Shown here: piece by piece, positions 18,997 to 29,583 of the stretch
Layout of the letters: the number at the start of each line of letters is the position of its first letter
Numbering within the stretch: the first letter of the stretch is position 1
Assembly: GCF_011189575.1 (NCBI RefSeq)
Contig: NZ_PUJW01000008.1
Coordinates: forward strand, 82,770 to 146,769
Direction of reading: 5' to 3'
Length of the DNA stretch: 64,000 nucleotides
From: Photorhabdus cinerea
Lineage (GTDB): Bacteria; Pseudomonadota; Gammaproteobacteria; Enterobacterales; Enterobacteriaceae
Notes under the pieces: generated by a model
What the model saw: only the letters and a program-made list of their open reading frames with translations
Told to the model about the DNA's origin: nothing
Databases searched by the model: none
Translations under genes and position numbers: made by a program

Positions 18997-19815
18997 TTAT
19001 GACTGCATTTCAGGTTGTTCCGATAGATAGTTTGCCATTTTGCAGTATTGTTCAACAGAAATATTCTCTGCACGTGTACTTGGGTCGATACCAAACTCGG
19101 TGAGTTGTTTTACAGTGAAAAGATCACCCAGGCTGTTACGGATAGTTTTACGCCTTTGGTTGAAAGCCTGTGTGGTGATCCGGCTCAGCATACGAATATT
19201 TCTGACCGGGTGAGGTATGCTTTTATGCGGTATCAGACGTACAACGGCTGAGTCGACTTTAGGTGCGGGAGTAAATGCTGTTGGCGGTACTTCCAGCACC
19301 GGGATAACCTGGCAATAGTATTGGGCCATGACACTTAAACGTCCAAAGGCTTTACTGCCGGGACCGGCTACTAGACGGTTCACTACCTCTTTTTGCAGCA
19401 TAAAATGCATATCAGCAATAGCATCAGTATAGCTAAAAAGGTGGAACATTAATGGTGTAGAAATATTATAAGGTAAATTACCAAAGACCCGCAGCGACAG
19501 CCCTCTTTGCTGAGACAGTTCGCCAAAATTAACGGTCATTGCGTCTTGTTGGATAATGGTAAGTTTATCTTTTAGTTGTGGATGAACTTGCAGGCGCGCC
19601 GCCAGATCGCGGTCAAGCTCAACCACAGTCATTTTATCCATGCGCTCTCCAACCGGCTCAGTCAATGCACCAAGACCAGGGCCAATTTCCAACACTGCTT
19701 GGCCTGGTTGTGGATTGATAGCTGCAACAATACTATCAATGACAAACTGATCGGTTAAAAAGTTTTGCCCGAAGCGTTTACGGGCAAAGTGCCCTTGGTG
19801 GACTCTGTTATTCAT
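18997..19815 (-). CDS. ksgA: 16S rRNA (adenine(1518)-N6/adenine(1519)-N6)-dimethyltransferase
   Basis: SAM-dependent dimethylation of two adjacent adenines in helix 45 of 16S rRNA, a late 30S assembly checkpoint. It has 272 residues (E. coli 273). The SAM site starts GQNFLTD and VLEIGPGLGALT, and the catalytic motif IV is NLPYNIS. The start overlaps the end of pdxA by 8 bases. Confidence 0.97.
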   Translation of the reverse strand: MNNRVHQGHFARKRFGQNFLTDQFVIDSIVAAINPQPGQAVLEIGPGLGALTEPVGERMDKMTVVELDRDLAARLQVHPQLKDKLTIIQQDAMTVNFGELSQQRGLSLRVFGNLPYNISTPLMFHLFSYTDAIADMHFMLQKEVVNRLVAGPGSKAFGRLSVMAQYYCQVIPVLEVPPTAFTPAPKVDSAVVRLIPHKSIPHPVRNIRMLSRITTQAFNQRRKTIRNSLGDLFTVKQLTEFGIDPSTRAENISVEQYCKMANYLSEQPEMQS

Positions 19816-20809
19816 TACTGTTTTGTATCATTTTAATTGCTAAATTCAATGCGGTGATAAAGCTTCCCACATCAGCTTGACCTTTACCAGCCAATTCCAA
19901 TGCTGTGCCATGATCGACAGAAGTGCGGATAAATGGCAGGCCCAACGTAATATTCACAGCTCTGCCAAAACCTTGGTATTTTAACACGGGCAGCCCCTGA
20001 TCGTGATACATAGAAAGAACGGCGTCTGCATGTTGAAGATATTTGGGTTGAAACAAAGTGTCTGCGGGTAAAGGCCCTTCCAGAACGATGCCTTCTGCCC
20101 TCAGACTTTCTAATGCAGGGATAATGACATCAATCTCTTCATGCCCCATATGACCGCTTTCTCCTGCATGGGGATTTAAACCACACACATAAATACAGGG
20201 TTTTGCCAGGCCAAACTTCGTTTTTAAGTCATGGTTAAGGATCGTGATAACTTCTCGCAGGCTATCGAAAGTAATGGATTTTGGCACATCAACAATGGGT
20301 AGATGAGTTGTTGCCAGAGCAACCCGAAGTTCTTCGGTAGCAAGCATCATGACAACCCGCTGACATCCACTGCGATCAGCAAAGAATTCAGTGTGGCCGA
20401 TAAAAGGCACACCTGCATCATTGATATTCCCTTTATGAACCGGTCCTGTGACTAACGCTGAAAATTCCCCATTTAGGCAACCATCGCAGGCTATTGCCAG
20501 AGTTTCAGTAACATATCTGCCATTTTCCCGATTCAATTCACCGGCGACTGTTGGAACATGAAGAGGGACTGGCAATATTGTCAATGTTCCGGCAGTTTGC
20601 GGTTCCGGCGTTTTATCCGGAGAATATTCTTGTAACTGTAAAGGAAAATTGAGTTGTTTGGCTCTGCCCAAAAGTAGATTTGGATCTGCACAGGCGACCA
20701 ATTGTATTGGCCAGCTTTGCTGAGCAAGAGCGACAATTAAATCGGGTCCAACCCCGGCAGGTTCGCCGGGGGTAATAACAATAGGTTTATTGTTGTGCAT
20801 CGCTACCAT
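19808..20809 (-). CDS. pdxA: 4-hydroxythreonine-4-phosphate dehydrogenase
   Basis: NAD-dependent enzyme of pyridoxal 5'-phosphate synthesis. Up to 333 residues, with VITPGEPAGVGPDL near the start, metal-ligand histidines in GHTEFFA and MYHDQGLPVLKY, and GLPFIRTSVDHGTA. The ATG at 20809 is given. The ATG three codons later, at 20800, gives an N-terminus the same length as E. coli and may be the true start. Either way it overlaps the end of surA. Confidence 0.95.
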   Translation of the reverse strand: MVAMHNNKPIVITPGEPAGVGPDLIVALAQQSWPIQLVACADPNLLLGRAKQLNFPLQLQEYSPDKTPEPQTAGTLTILPVPLHVPTVAGELNRENGRYVTETLAIACDGCLNGEFSALVTGPVHKGNINDAGVPFIGHTEFFADRSGCQRVVMMLATEELRVALATTHLPIVDVPKSITFDSLREVITILNHDLKTKFGLAKPCIYVCGLNPHAGESGHMGHEEIDVIIPALESLRAEGIVLEGPLPADTLFQPKYLQHADAVLSMYHDQGLPVLKYQGFGRAVNITLGLPFIRTSVDHGTALELAGKGQADVGSFITALNLAIKMIQNSNE

Positions 20810-22088
20810 CTAAAATTTTCACATAAGCTGAGGCGCGTTGTTCCTGCATCCAGCTTTGTGCTTCTTCAGTAAATTTACGGTTGAACAGCATACGGTAAGC
20901 ACGATCTTTCTGAGCGACATCTGTTTTATCAACTTTGCGGGTGTCCAGCAGTTGGATCAGATGCCAGCCAAAAGACGAATGGACCGGCTGGCTGATTTCA
21001 CCTTTATTTAGTCGCATTAACGCGTCACGGAAAGCAGGATCGAAGATATCAGGTGTACTCCAGCCGAGATCACCACCACGTAATGCTGAGCTTGGATCTT
21101 CTGAAAATTCTTTTGCTGCATCGGCAAAATCAGTTTTTCCACTGTTAATTTCACTGGAGATTTGCTGCAATTTGGCGCGCGCTTGATCATCAGTCATGAC
21201 AGGAGAAGTTCTCAACAGAATATGGCGAGCATGAACTTCTGTGACGGCGATTGTTGTATTACCGCCCCGGATATCATTTACCTTGAGGATATGGAAACCC
21301 ACACCGGAACGAATTGGACCAACGATGGCGTTTTTCTGGGCTGATTGTAGTTTCGCAGCAAACAGGGTTGGCAGTTCCTGAAGCTTACTCCAACCCATAT
21401 TACCGCCTTTCAGGGCTTGTGGATCAGCGGAATAGGTGATAGCCAGTTTACCAAAGTCAACGCCATTCTTAAGCTCAGACATAATTTTGTGTACCACAGC
21501 AGTGGCTTTTTCCATTTGTGCCTGATCAGGATTTTCTGGCAACGGGATAAGAATGTGGCTGATATTCAGTTCAGTATCATTAGCATTTTGGTTGCTAATT
21601 TGTTGAGCTAAGGTATCGATTTCTTGAGGCAGAATGGTGACACGACGGCGAACCTCATTGTTGCGCACTTCTGCTATCAGCATCTCTTTACGAATCTGAT
21701 TACGATAAGTATCGAAATTCATTCCGTCAGTAACGATACGGTGTTTCATCTGATCCACGGTTATGTGGTTCTGGGCTGCAATATTGGCAATGGTAGAGTC
21801 CAGAGCCTGATCAGGAATAGTGCTCCCCATCTGCTTTGCCATTTGCAACAAGATATTATCCATAATCAGTCGCTCAAGGATCTGATGACGTAGTGTTTGT
21901 TCGTCCGGTATTTGCTGGCCTGCATGTTGTGCATCCCGCTTAACGGACTGTAAGAGGCTGTTGATGTCGCTTTCCAAAACTACCCCGTTATTAACAACCG
22001 CAGCAATTTTATCCACTTGTTGAGGTGCAGCAAAGGCAGTACTCACTGAAAACATCAATCCGAGAATGAGAGTTCTCCAGTTCTTCAT
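20787..22088 (-). CDS. surA: Periplasmic chaperone / peptidyl-prolyl isomerase SurA
   Basis: Periplasmic chaperone for outer-membrane proteins, including the LptD encoded next to it. It has 433 residues (E. coli 428). A signal peptide is evident (MKNWRTLILGLMFSVSTAFA, cleaved before APQQ). The N-terminal chaperone region is followed by two parvulin domains, marked by ISHILIPLPENPDQ and ARHILLRTSPV and by the paired GGNMGW and GGDLGW motifs. About 70 bases separate it from lptD. Confidence 0.97.
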   Translation of the reverse strand: MKNWRTLILGLMFSVSTAFAAPQQVDKIAAVVNNGVVLESDINSLLQSVKRDAQHAGQQIPDEQTLRHQILERLIMDNILLQMAKQMGSTIPDQALDSTIANIAAQNHITVDQMKHRIVTDGMNFDTYRNQIRKEMLIAEVRNNEVRRRVTILPQEIDTLAQQISNQNANDTELNISHILIPLPENPDQAQMEKATAVVHKIMSELKNGVDFGKLAITYSADPQALKGGNMGWSKLQELPTLFAAKLQSAQKNAIVGPIRSGVGFHILKVNDIRGGNTTIAVTEVHARHILLRTSPVMTDDQARAKLQQISSEINSGKTDFADAAKEFSEDPSSALRGGDLGWSTPDIFDPAFRDALMRLNKGEISQPVHSSFGWHLIQLLDTRKVDKTDVAQKDRAYRMLFNRKFTEEAQSWMQEQRASAYVKILDGSDAQQ

Positions 22089-22157
22089 ACTTTTTCCATC
22101 ATATGTAAGTTCCGCGTTAGCGGGTTTATAGTGTTTAATATCAAAGTGTTATTAGTA

Positions 22158-24482
22158 TCAGAATGCACGCTGGTATGGCATGATGCCAGACTGCAACATT
22201 TTCTGGCTACCCAGACTATGATTGTTACTTAAGCCTCTGAGTTCAAAGTTAAATGACCATTTGTCGTCATATTCGCTATTATCATCTTTCCAGCCAATTA
22301 TCTTACGCTCATAGCCGACGTTAACTGCCCAGCAACAAGTGTTGTATTGCAAGCCCACTAACTGACTTGCTGGTTGCTGTTTCTTGGTATCATAGTAGTA
22401 AGAGCCAACTAAACCCCAGCGATCATTTAACGGCCAGCTTGCAACTAAACCAATTTGAGAAATCCCTTGCTGGAAAGCTGGAGCATTTTTAGCTGTGGCT
22501 TGGATATAATCTCTGTCAACAAAACGATAGTTCAACTGCACAAGCCGGTCTGCATCACGGCGATATTCCAGTATTGTATTCCCCATCGTTACGCTGTCCA
22601 GACGGGTATCGTACTGTATACCGCCTTTCAAACCCCAGGAATCATTAATTTTCCAGTAAGTATCACCTGCCCAGGTCATCATACCTGTTCTGTCTTTACT
22701 GTTAATGATATTTTCCTCACCGGTGCGTGGGCGTTCAAAGTAGTAGATTTGACCTAACGATAGGTTAAAACGTTCAACTAAACCCTCATCATAAATTCGG
22801 GTAGTGAGGCCGGTAGTCACTTGATTAGCAGATGAAATGCGGTCTAGGCCACCATAAAAGCGATCTCGGAACAGGCCGGTATAGTCAGTTTGCAGTAAAG
22901 ATGAATCGAAGTTGTTGATATTATCCTGATTCTTATACGGTACATACAGATACTGAACCTGCGGTTCTAGTGTTTGGGTGTAATCGTTGTTCAGATACAT
23001 TGAACGTTCAAACACCATTTTGGCTTCACTTTTAAACTGTGGCAAAGTCCGATTAACAGATTCTTTATATTTAGTATTTTCACTGGCCTTGGGAATATCT
23101 TGCTGATAGTGGGTTGCCATCAGCTTAACTTCGTTATTGATACTTGCCCAACCATTGGAGAGTGGCAGATTAACTGATGGTTCCAAATGCCAACGGGTGG
23201 CTTCTGGGTTATTTTTACCTACGCTAGTGAATTTTACTGCCTGACCATAAACACGCAGATCAAATGGCCCCAGATTGTTTTTATAATAATTCAGATCCAA
23301 CTGTGGTTCGGCTCTGTAGGCTTTTCTGCTGGTATCTTTAGAAAAAATCTGGAACTGTTTAGTTGATAATGTGGCATTCCAATTTTGTTGAGCATATCCC
23401 AGGCTGAATTTCTGTGTGGCATAGCCGTCAGTGGTGGAACCATATTGAGAAGAGAAATCAGAAAAATATTCAGGATCACTGACCTTGGTATAGTTGATAT
23501 TAAAACGCCATACTTGATCCATGACACCACTATGATTCCAGTAAAATAACCAGCGATTATCACTCTCTCTGGTGGTACGTGTTCTCGCATTTTTATCTTT
23601 AATATACTGGTTGTCATTATTCAGCCAATCGAGAGCAAGCGTACCTGTACCTGCTTTAGTTAAGTAACGGAACTCATTATCCAGTTTTAAACCGCGTTGA
23701 CTGATATAGTGAGGTGTAATCGTAGCATCATAATTTGGTGCGATATTCCAGTAATAGGGCAGCAGAAATTCAACGCCGTCACTTTTGGAATAGCTGGCGT
23801 TAGGAATAAGAAAACCGGAGCGGCGTTTACTACCGATCGGTAATTGAAGATATGGACTGTAAAATACCGGAACATTAACCACTCTGAAACGGGCATTCCA
23901 TATTTCAGCCACTTCTTCTTCACGGTCGAGAATGACTTCAGAGCCAACAACGCTCCAGCTATCATTACCCGGCAGGCAGGAAGTAAAAGTACCGTTATCC
24001 ATAATGGTATAACGGTTTGCATCGCGTAACTTCATTTTATCTGCGATGCCGCGTCCCTGACGCCCGACCATCTGATAATCACCTTGATCAACATCTGTAT
24101 CTTTATTATTTAAATTAGACCAGGCGCGTGGACCTTTTAGAATAATTTGGGGATCATTGTAATGAACATTACCCGTTGCCGTAACGGTCCTTAATGGAAC
24201 TTCATCTTCTGTTTGATCGAGTTGTACCTTATCTGCGGTCAGCGTTTTATTGCCTTGTTTAATATTGACATTACCAATGAATTCAGCAGAGCGCGGATAA
24301 TCTGCACGTGAATCATCTGCCAGAATATTGACAGGTAATTGATTTAGATCGCCATTAATTATTGGCTGATCATAAACAGGTATACCCAGCATACATTGTG
24401 CTGCGAGATCAGCATGTGCATGCTGACTGTAAAGTGCGGCCCATACCGTTGTGGCCAGCAAAGTTGGATAACATTTCTTCAT
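22158..24482 (-). CDS. lptD: LPS-assembly protein LptD
   Basis: Outer-membrane beta-barrel that inserts lipopolysaccharide into the outer leaflet with LptE. It has 774 residues (E. coli 784). A signal peptide ends AHA before DLAAQC. The periplasmic OstA-like domain spans about residues 50-190, and the rest is barrel. All four cysteines used for the two non-consecutive disulfides are visible: C30 in AAQCMLG, one in TFTSCLPGN, and the CC pair in YNTCCWAV. First gene of the leftward cluster, divergent from djlA. Confidence 0.97.
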   Translation of the reverse strand: MKKCYPTLLATTVWAALYSQHAHADLAAQCMLGIPVYDQPIINGDLNQLPVNILADDSRADYPRSAEFIGNVNIKQGNKTLTADKVQLDQTEDEVPLRTVTATGNVHYNDPQIILKGPRAWSNLNNKDTDVDQGDYQMVGRQGRGIADKMKLRDANRYTIMDNGTFTSCLPGNDSWSVVGSEVILDREEEVAEIWNARFRVVNVPVFYSPYLQLPIGSKRRSGFLIPNASYSKSDGVEFLLPYYWNIAPNYDATITPHYISQRGLKLDNEFRYLTKAGTGTLALDWLNNDNQYIKDKNARTRTTRESDNRWLFYWNHSGVMDQVWRFNINYTKVSDPEYFSDFSSQYGSTTDGYATQKFSLGYAQQNWNATLSTKQFQIFSKDTSRKAYRAEPQLDLNYYKNNLGPFDLRVYGQAVKFTSVGKNNPEATRWHLEPSVNLPLSNGWASINNEVKLMATHYQQDIPKASENTKYKESVNRTLPQFKSEAKMVFERSMYLNNDYTQTLEPQVQYLYVPYKNQDNINNFDSSLLQTDYTGLFRDRFYGGLDRISSANQVTTGLTTRIYDEGLVERFNLSLGQIYYFERPRTGEENIINSKDRTGMMTWAGDTYWKINDSWGLKGGIQYDTRLDSVTMGNTILEYRRDADRLVQLNYRFVDRDYIQATAKNAPAFQQGISQIGLVASWPLNDRWGLVGSYYYDTKKQQPASQLVGLQYNTCCWAVNVGYERKIIGWKDDNSEYDDKWSFNFELRGLSNNHSLGSQKMLQSGIMPYQRAF

Positions 24483-24665
24483 AGATATTTATGCGGTTCC
24501 GTCATCAGTGGCATTGTGCCGGCAAACCTCAAGAGACTAGCGCACTCAATGAATATGCGCCAGTGTAAAGTCACACCTTTACTTATCTTGCCGTTAGGCA
24601 CGGAGCTGAATGAATAGTATGATAATGCAAAACTACACTCAGGGCATTGATGAATTGAGGAGTAT

Positions 24666-25484
24666 ATGCATTATTGGGGAAAACTGATTGGGCTGATCTT
24701 TGGTGTTACGTCTGGAGCCGGTTTCTGGGGTATTGTCATTGGTTTATTTATCGGTCATATGTTTGATAGGGCCAGTGTACGCAGAAGCCAGGGGTTTTTT
24801 GCAAATAATCAGTCCCGTCAGATGCTGTTTTTCAGCAGTACTTTTCAAGTGATGGGGCATATAACTAAATCAAAAGGACGGGTAACTGAAACGGATATCC
24901 AGCTTGCCAGCCGGTTAATGGACCGAATGCAACTTCACGGGCAAGCCCGAATAGCGGCCCAGCAAGCTTTTCGTGAGGGTAAAGAACCCAATTTTCCTTT
25001 GCGTGAGACATTGAGACAATTACGTCGTGCCTGTTTTGGTCGGTCTGATTTAGTTCGGATGTTTTTAGAAATTCAGTTACAGGCTGCATTTTCTGATGGT
25101 CAGTTGCATCCGAATGAGAGGAAAGTACTGTTTATCATAGCTGATGAGCTTGGGATCTCTCGTCACCAGTTTGAACAATTCCTTGCCATGATGGAAGGTG
25201 GCCGCAATTTCGGTGGTGGTGAAGAGTGGCAACAACAGTATGACGGCTATAGGAGAGCAACTCAGGGGCCAACATTGGCAGATGCCTGTAAGGTACTCGG
25301 TGTAGGTGAAAATGATGATGCGACGATAATCAAACGTGCCTATCGTAAATTGATGAGTGAGCATCATCCAGATAAGTTAGTGGCAAAAGGTTTACCACCG
25401 GAAATGATGGAAATTGCTAAACAAAAAGCCCAGTCAATTCAGGCTGCGTATGATCTTATTAAAAAAGAAAAAGGTTTTAAGTAG
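24666..25484 (+). CDS. djlA: DnaJ-like membrane co-chaperone DjlA
   Basis: Type III membrane J-protein, 272 residues (E. coli 271). It has one N-terminal glycine-rich membrane segment (about residues 6-28, GVTSGAGFWGIVIGLFIGHM), a central TerB-like helical domain, and a C-terminal J domain from about residue 205. The J domain contains the HPD tripeptide in MSEHHPDKLVAKG. It stimulates DnaK and affects Rcs envelope signalling in E. coli. GAGGAG precedes the ATG. Divergent from lptD. Confidence 0.96.
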   Translation: MHYWGKLIGLIFGVTSGAGFWGIVIGLFIGHMFDRASVRRSQGFFANNQSRQMLFFSSTFQVMGHITKSKGRVTETDIQLASRLMDRMQLHGQARIAAQQAFREGKEPNFPLRETLRQLRRACFGRSDLVRMFLEIQLQAAFSDGQLHPNERKVLFIIADELGISRHQFEQFLAMMEGGRNFGGGEEWQQQYDGYRRATQGPTLADACKVLGVGENDDATIIKRAYRKLMSEHHPDKLVAKGLPPEMMEIAKQKAQSIQAAYDLIKKEKGFK

Positions 25485-25520
25485 TCAATTTTTCTTTTTA
25501 AAAAACATTTTATTAAATGC

Positions 25521-25542
25521 ATAGGGGAATAAAGTCCCCTAT
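25521..25542. terminator. Inverted repeat after djlA
   Basis: Perfect 8-bp arms ATAGGGGA and TCCCCTAT with a six-base loop, 36 bases after the djlA stop and before the convergent rluA. No strong T-run follows, so termination is possible but not certain. The rest of the 234-base gap shows no gene. Confidence 0.5.
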
Positions 25543-25718
25543 GATCATTGAGTTTATTTCTTATTTCTCTAAAATATTAGAAAATTTTATGATTTATTGG
25601 CTTTAACTAAAGAGGGATGCAAAAAATGGCAAATATCCGTATTCTCTTGGGAGGGTTCGGCGTGGCTTTGTGCTTGATATTGGCTTCATTAGATTCGATT
25701 ACTGTATTTGTCAACTGA

Positions 25719-26369
25719 TTAAAAATCGGCTGTGCACTGAAAATGCATTGGAGTTCCATAGGCCGGATGGGTGATATATAGCTCCTGTGCATGTAATTGC
25801 AGGCGAGGTGCCATTGCTCTTGCCTGCTGATGAGCATAAAACCGGTCTCCCAGAATCGGGTGCTCAAGTGCCAGCATGTGTACCCTGAGCTGATGTGAAC
25901 GACCTGTTATTGGCGAGAGTTTCACCCTGGTGGCTTGATCTTCGTAAGCGAGTACTTCATATTCAGTCTGCGCTGATTTTCCGGTTTCAAAACAAACTTT
26001 CTGCTTTGGTCGGTTTGGCCAGTCACAAATCAGAGGGAGATCAACTATGCCGGTTTCCGGTTTCAGACATCCCCAAACGCGTGCAATATAAGTTTTTTTC
26101 GGTTCCCGTTCACGGAACTGGCGCTTCAGTTCACGTTCTGCATTTTTGGTCAATGCAACTACCATTACGCCGCTGGTTGCCATATCCAGCCGGTGAACAG
26201 ATTCCGCAGCCGGAAACTGTTGCTGTATCCGAGTCATAATGCTGTCTTTGTGTTCCTCAGCCCGTCCGGGAACAGAGAGCAGTCCACTGGGTTTATTGAC
26301 CACAATGATATGCTGATCCTGATAGAGCACATGTAGCCAGGGATCGGTGGGTGGGTTATAAGCTTCCAT
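25719..26369 (-). CDS. rluA: Dual-specificity 23S rRNA U746 / tRNA U32 pseudouridine synthase
   Basis: Isomerises uridine to pseudouridine in 23S rRNA and several tRNAs. The catalytic aspartate is in ESVHRLDMATSGVMVV, and the family motifs VVNKPSGLLSVPGR and GRSHQLRVHM are present. The frame is open to 26402, but the ATG at 26369 has GGAG seven bases upstream and gives 216 residues beginning MEAYNPPTDPW, matching E. coli (219). Downstream of rapA on the same strand. Confidence 0.95.
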   Translation of the reverse strand: MEAYNPPTDPWLHVLYQDQHIIVVNKPSGLLSVPGRAEEHKDSIMTRIQQQFPAAESVHRLDMATSGVMVVALTKNAERELKRQFREREPKKTYIARVWGCLKPETGIVDLPLICDWPNRPKQKVCFETGKSAQTEYEVLAYEDQATRVKLSPITGRSHQLRVHMLALEHPILGDRFYAHQQARAMAPRLQLHAQELYITHPAYGTPMHFQCTADF

Positions 26370-26480
26370 TGAGACTCCGGTAAAAGACAGTATCTTGCTC
26401 ATTGAAATCAGGGTATCAGGGAAAATGCGGGAATGGCGTTCATTCCATCCCGCACTAAATCCGAGTATCTCTAATTTTTC

Positions 26481-29387
26481 TTACTGATGTGTAACAACAA
26501 CAAGGCGGATTGCATCTAGACGCCAGCTTGCCTGATTCAGGTTAAGCAGTAACTGTTGGCGATTGGATTCAATTGCTTCCAATTCATCATCACGAATATT
26601 TGGATTGACTGCCTTCAGCGCTTCCAGACGGGAAAGTTCAGCAGTGAGGTTTTCATCAGCTTCCTTCTTCGCCTGTTCGATTAATGATTGAGCCTGTGTT
26701 TCTATTAAACCTTCTGCTTGTTGCAAAATAGCGTGAACTTCTTTTTGCACGGCATTAACCAGCTTACTCGCGGTATGGCGGTTTACTGCATTAAGCTGGC
26801 GGTTAAAACTCTCAAATTCTACTTGACCAGCCAGATTGTTGCCTTTCAAATCCATCAGTATCCGCAGTGGGGTTGGGGGAAGGAAACGGGTCAATTGTAG
26901 ATGTTTTGGTGCTTGAGCTTCAACCACATAAATTAGCTCTACCAACAGCGTTCCAACGGGTAATGCTTTATTTTTTAAAAGAGAGACAGCACAGCTACCG
27001 GTATCACCAGACAAGATCAAGTCTAACCCATTACGGATAATCGGGTGTTCCCAACTGATAAACTGGGCATCTTCACGAGACAGCGCCTGCTCCCGATCAA
27101 ATGTAATAGTACAGCCATCTTGTGGCAGCCCTGGGAAATCCGGGACCAGCATATGATCAGAGGGTGTTAACACTATCATGTTGTCACTGCGATCTTCCTG
27201 ATTGATACCAACGATATCAAACAAGTTGAGAGAAAAGCTCACCAACTCCGTATCATTGTCATACTCTGAAATTTTTTCTGCCAACTGCAAACCATGCTCT
27301 CCACCATTGGAATTCATTTCCAGCAGTCGGTCACGACCTTGTTCTAATTGCTGTTTGAGTTGTTCATGTTGTTGGCGGCATTGATCAATAAATTCATCAA
27401 ATTTTTCCTGCTCATTCGGCTTGGCAAGGTAGTTCAGCAGAGTTTCATAATAGTGATCGTAAATAGTACGGCCTGTCGGACAGGTGTGCTCGAATGCATC
27501 CAGACCTTCGTGATACCAGCGGATCAAGACAGCTTGGGCGGTATTCTCCAGATATGGCACATTGATCTGGATATCACGGCTTTGGCCGATACGATCCAAA
27601 CGTCCGATACGCTGTTCCAGTAAATCTGGGTTGAATGGTAAATCGAACATGACTAACTGGTTGGCGAACTGGAAGTTGCGACCTTCTGAGCCAATTTCGG
27701 AACACAGTAGCACCTGAGCACCATCCTCTTCAGAAGCAAAATAGGCGGCGGAACGGTCACGTTCAATCAATGATAATCCTTCATGGAAAACAGCGCTACG
27801 AATACCTTCGCGTTCACGCAATACTTGTTCCAGTTGCAGAGCAGTGGTTGCTTTAGCACAAATTACCAGTACTTTTTCATCACGATTTGCCATCAGGAAA
27901 CCAAGTAACCACTCTACACGAGGATCAAAGTTCCACCAGGTGGCGTTTTCGCCTTCAAATTCCTGATAGATTTGCTCTGGGTAAAGCATATCCTTGGCGC
28001 GAGATTCCAGCGATTTTTTAGCACCCATAATGTCGGAGACTTTAATGGCTGTTTGATATTGTGTTGGCAAGGGCAATTTTATCTGATGTAGTTCCCGATG
28101 AGGGAAACCTTTCACGCCATTACGGGTATTACGGAATAGAATACGGCTGGTACCGTGGCGATCCATCAGCATGGAAATCAATTCGCGGCGTGCAGTTTCA
28201 CTATCATCACCGTTGCTGTTGGCTGCTTTCAGCAGAGGTTCAATATCTTGTTCACTGATCAGCTCACCCATTAGATTTAATTGGTCATTATTGAGCTGTT
28301 CACCTGATAACAGCAAAGTGACAGCATCAGCAACCGAGCGGTATTTTTGTTGTTCGTCAATAAAAACCTGATAATCATGAAAACGGCTTGGATCAAGCAA
28401 GCGCAGGCGGGCAAAATGGCTTTCCTGCCCTAATTGCTCCGGGGTTGCAGTTAACAGCAGCACACCAGGGATCTGTTCAGCCAATTGCTCAATGACCTGA
28501 TATTCACGGCTTGGTGCATCTTCACTCCAGGCCAGATGATGAGCTTCATCCACCACCATAAGATCCCAACTGGCTTCAAGCATATGCTCAAAACGCTGTT
28601 TATTGCGGCGGACAAAATCCAGTGAGCAAAGTACCAATTGTTCTGTTTCAAATGGATTATCACTGTCGTGTCGTGCTTCGGTATAGCGGCTGTCATCAAA
28701 CAGGGCAAAGCGTAAATTGAAACGGCGTAGCATTTCGACCAGCCATTGATGTTGAAGGCTGTCTGGCACAATAATCAGAATACGTTCAGCACGACCAGCC
28801 ATCAATTGCTGGTGGATGATCATCCCGGCTTCGATGGTTTTACCTAAGCCAACTTCATCAGCCAGCAGCACCCTTGGAGCATAGCGTTTGCCTACTTCGT
28901 TAGCGATATGGAGCTGATGAGGGATCAGGCTTGCGCGAATACCGCGCAGACCGCTTTCAGCAAGTTTAAATTGCTCGCTTTGATATTTACGGGCACGAAA
29001 GCGCAGGGCAAAGCGATCCATCCGATCAATCTGACCAGCAAACAGGCGATCCTGTGGTTTGTTGAAGGTGAGTTTACTGTCGAGGAATACTTCGCGCAGA
29101 GTGACATTTTCTTCCAGGGTATCAAGGCGTGTACCTGTATAAATAAGTAGGCCATTTTCTTGTTGGACTTCATCTACTTTGAGTTGCCAGCCTTCGTGGC
29201 TGGTGACAACATCCCCTGAGTTAAACATCACACGGGTAATAGGGGAATCATTGCGAGCATAAAGGCGGTTTTCTCCGCTGGCAGGAAAAAGCAAAGTGAC
29301 CATTCGTGCGTCCAATGCAACAACGGTTCCCAATCCAAGTTCGCTTTCTGTATCGCTGATCCAGCGTTGACCGAGGGTAAATGGCAT
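26481..29387 (-). CDS. rapA: RNA polymerase-associated ATPase RapA (HepA)
   Basis: Swi2/Snf2-family ATPase that binds core RNA polymerase and promotes its recycling. The start at 29387 gives MPFTLGQRWISDTESELG and exactly 968 residues, as in E. coli; the longer frame to 29507 lacks homology. Motifs: Walker A in LLADEVGLGKTIEAGM, the DEAH box VVDEAHHLAW, and helicase motif VI in RIGRLDRIGQSRD. The upstream neighbour on the same strand is the polB remnant, as in the E. coli order polB-rapA-rluA. Confidence 0.97.
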   Translation of the reverse strand: MPFTLGQRWISDTESELGLGTVVALDARMVTLLFPASGENRLYARNDSPITRVMFNSGDVVTSHEGWQLKVDEVQQENGLLIYTGTRLDTLEENVTLREVFLDSKLTFNKPQDRLFAGQIDRMDRFALRFRARKYQSEQFKLAESGLRGIRASLIPHQLHIANEVGKRYAPRVLLADEVGLGKTIEAGMIIHQQLMAGRAERILIIVPDSLQHQWLVEMLRRFNLRFALFDDSRYTEARHDSDNPFETEQLVLCSLDFVRRNKQRFEHMLEASWDLMVVDEAHHLAWSEDAPSREYQVIEQLAEQIPGVLLLTATPEQLGQESHFARLRLLDPSRFHDYQVFIDEQQKYRSVADAVTLLLSGEQLNNDQLNLMGELISEQDIEPLLKAANSNGDDSETARRELISMLMDRHGTSRILFRNTRNGVKGFPHRELHQIKLPLPTQYQTAIKVSDIMGAKKSLESRAKDMLYPEQIYQEFEGENATWWNFDPRVEWLLGFLMANRDEKVLVICAKATTALQLEQVLREREGIRSAVFHEGLSLIERDRSAAYFASEEDGAQVLLCSEIGSEGRNFQFANQLVMFDLPFNPDLLEQRIGRLDRIGQSRDIQINVPYLENTAQAVLIRWYHEGLDAFEHTCPTGRTIYDHYYETLLNYLAKPNEQEKFDEFIDQCRQQHEQLKQQLEQGRDRLLEMNSNGGEHGLQLAEKISEYDNDTELVSFSLNLFDIVGINQEDRSDNMIVLTPSDHMLVPDFPGLPQDGCTITFDREQALSREDAQFISWEHPIIRNGLDLILSGDTGSCAVSLLKNKALPVGTLLVELIYVVEAQAPKHLQLTRFLPPTPLRILMDLKGNNLAGQVEFESFNRQLNAVNRHTASKLVNAVQKEVHAILQQAEGLIETQAQSLIEQAKKEADENLTAELSRLEALKAVNPNIRDDELEAIESNRQQLLLNLNQASWRLDAIRLVVVTHQ

Positions 29388-29583
29388 AAATTTTGACTCA
29401 GTTTCTGTTAGATAAATGTTATTGAAGGTGAAGGACGACAGCTTTTTATTTGATCTAACGGAGATAATGGGCAGATAGCAAAGATGCCCCGTCAATCCCC
29501 TTATCACTCGTTAAAGGGGCGATATGTTAATGGAAGCAAAGCCAGTCGTCACCTGCAAAAAATAGTAATTAACTAAATAGTGA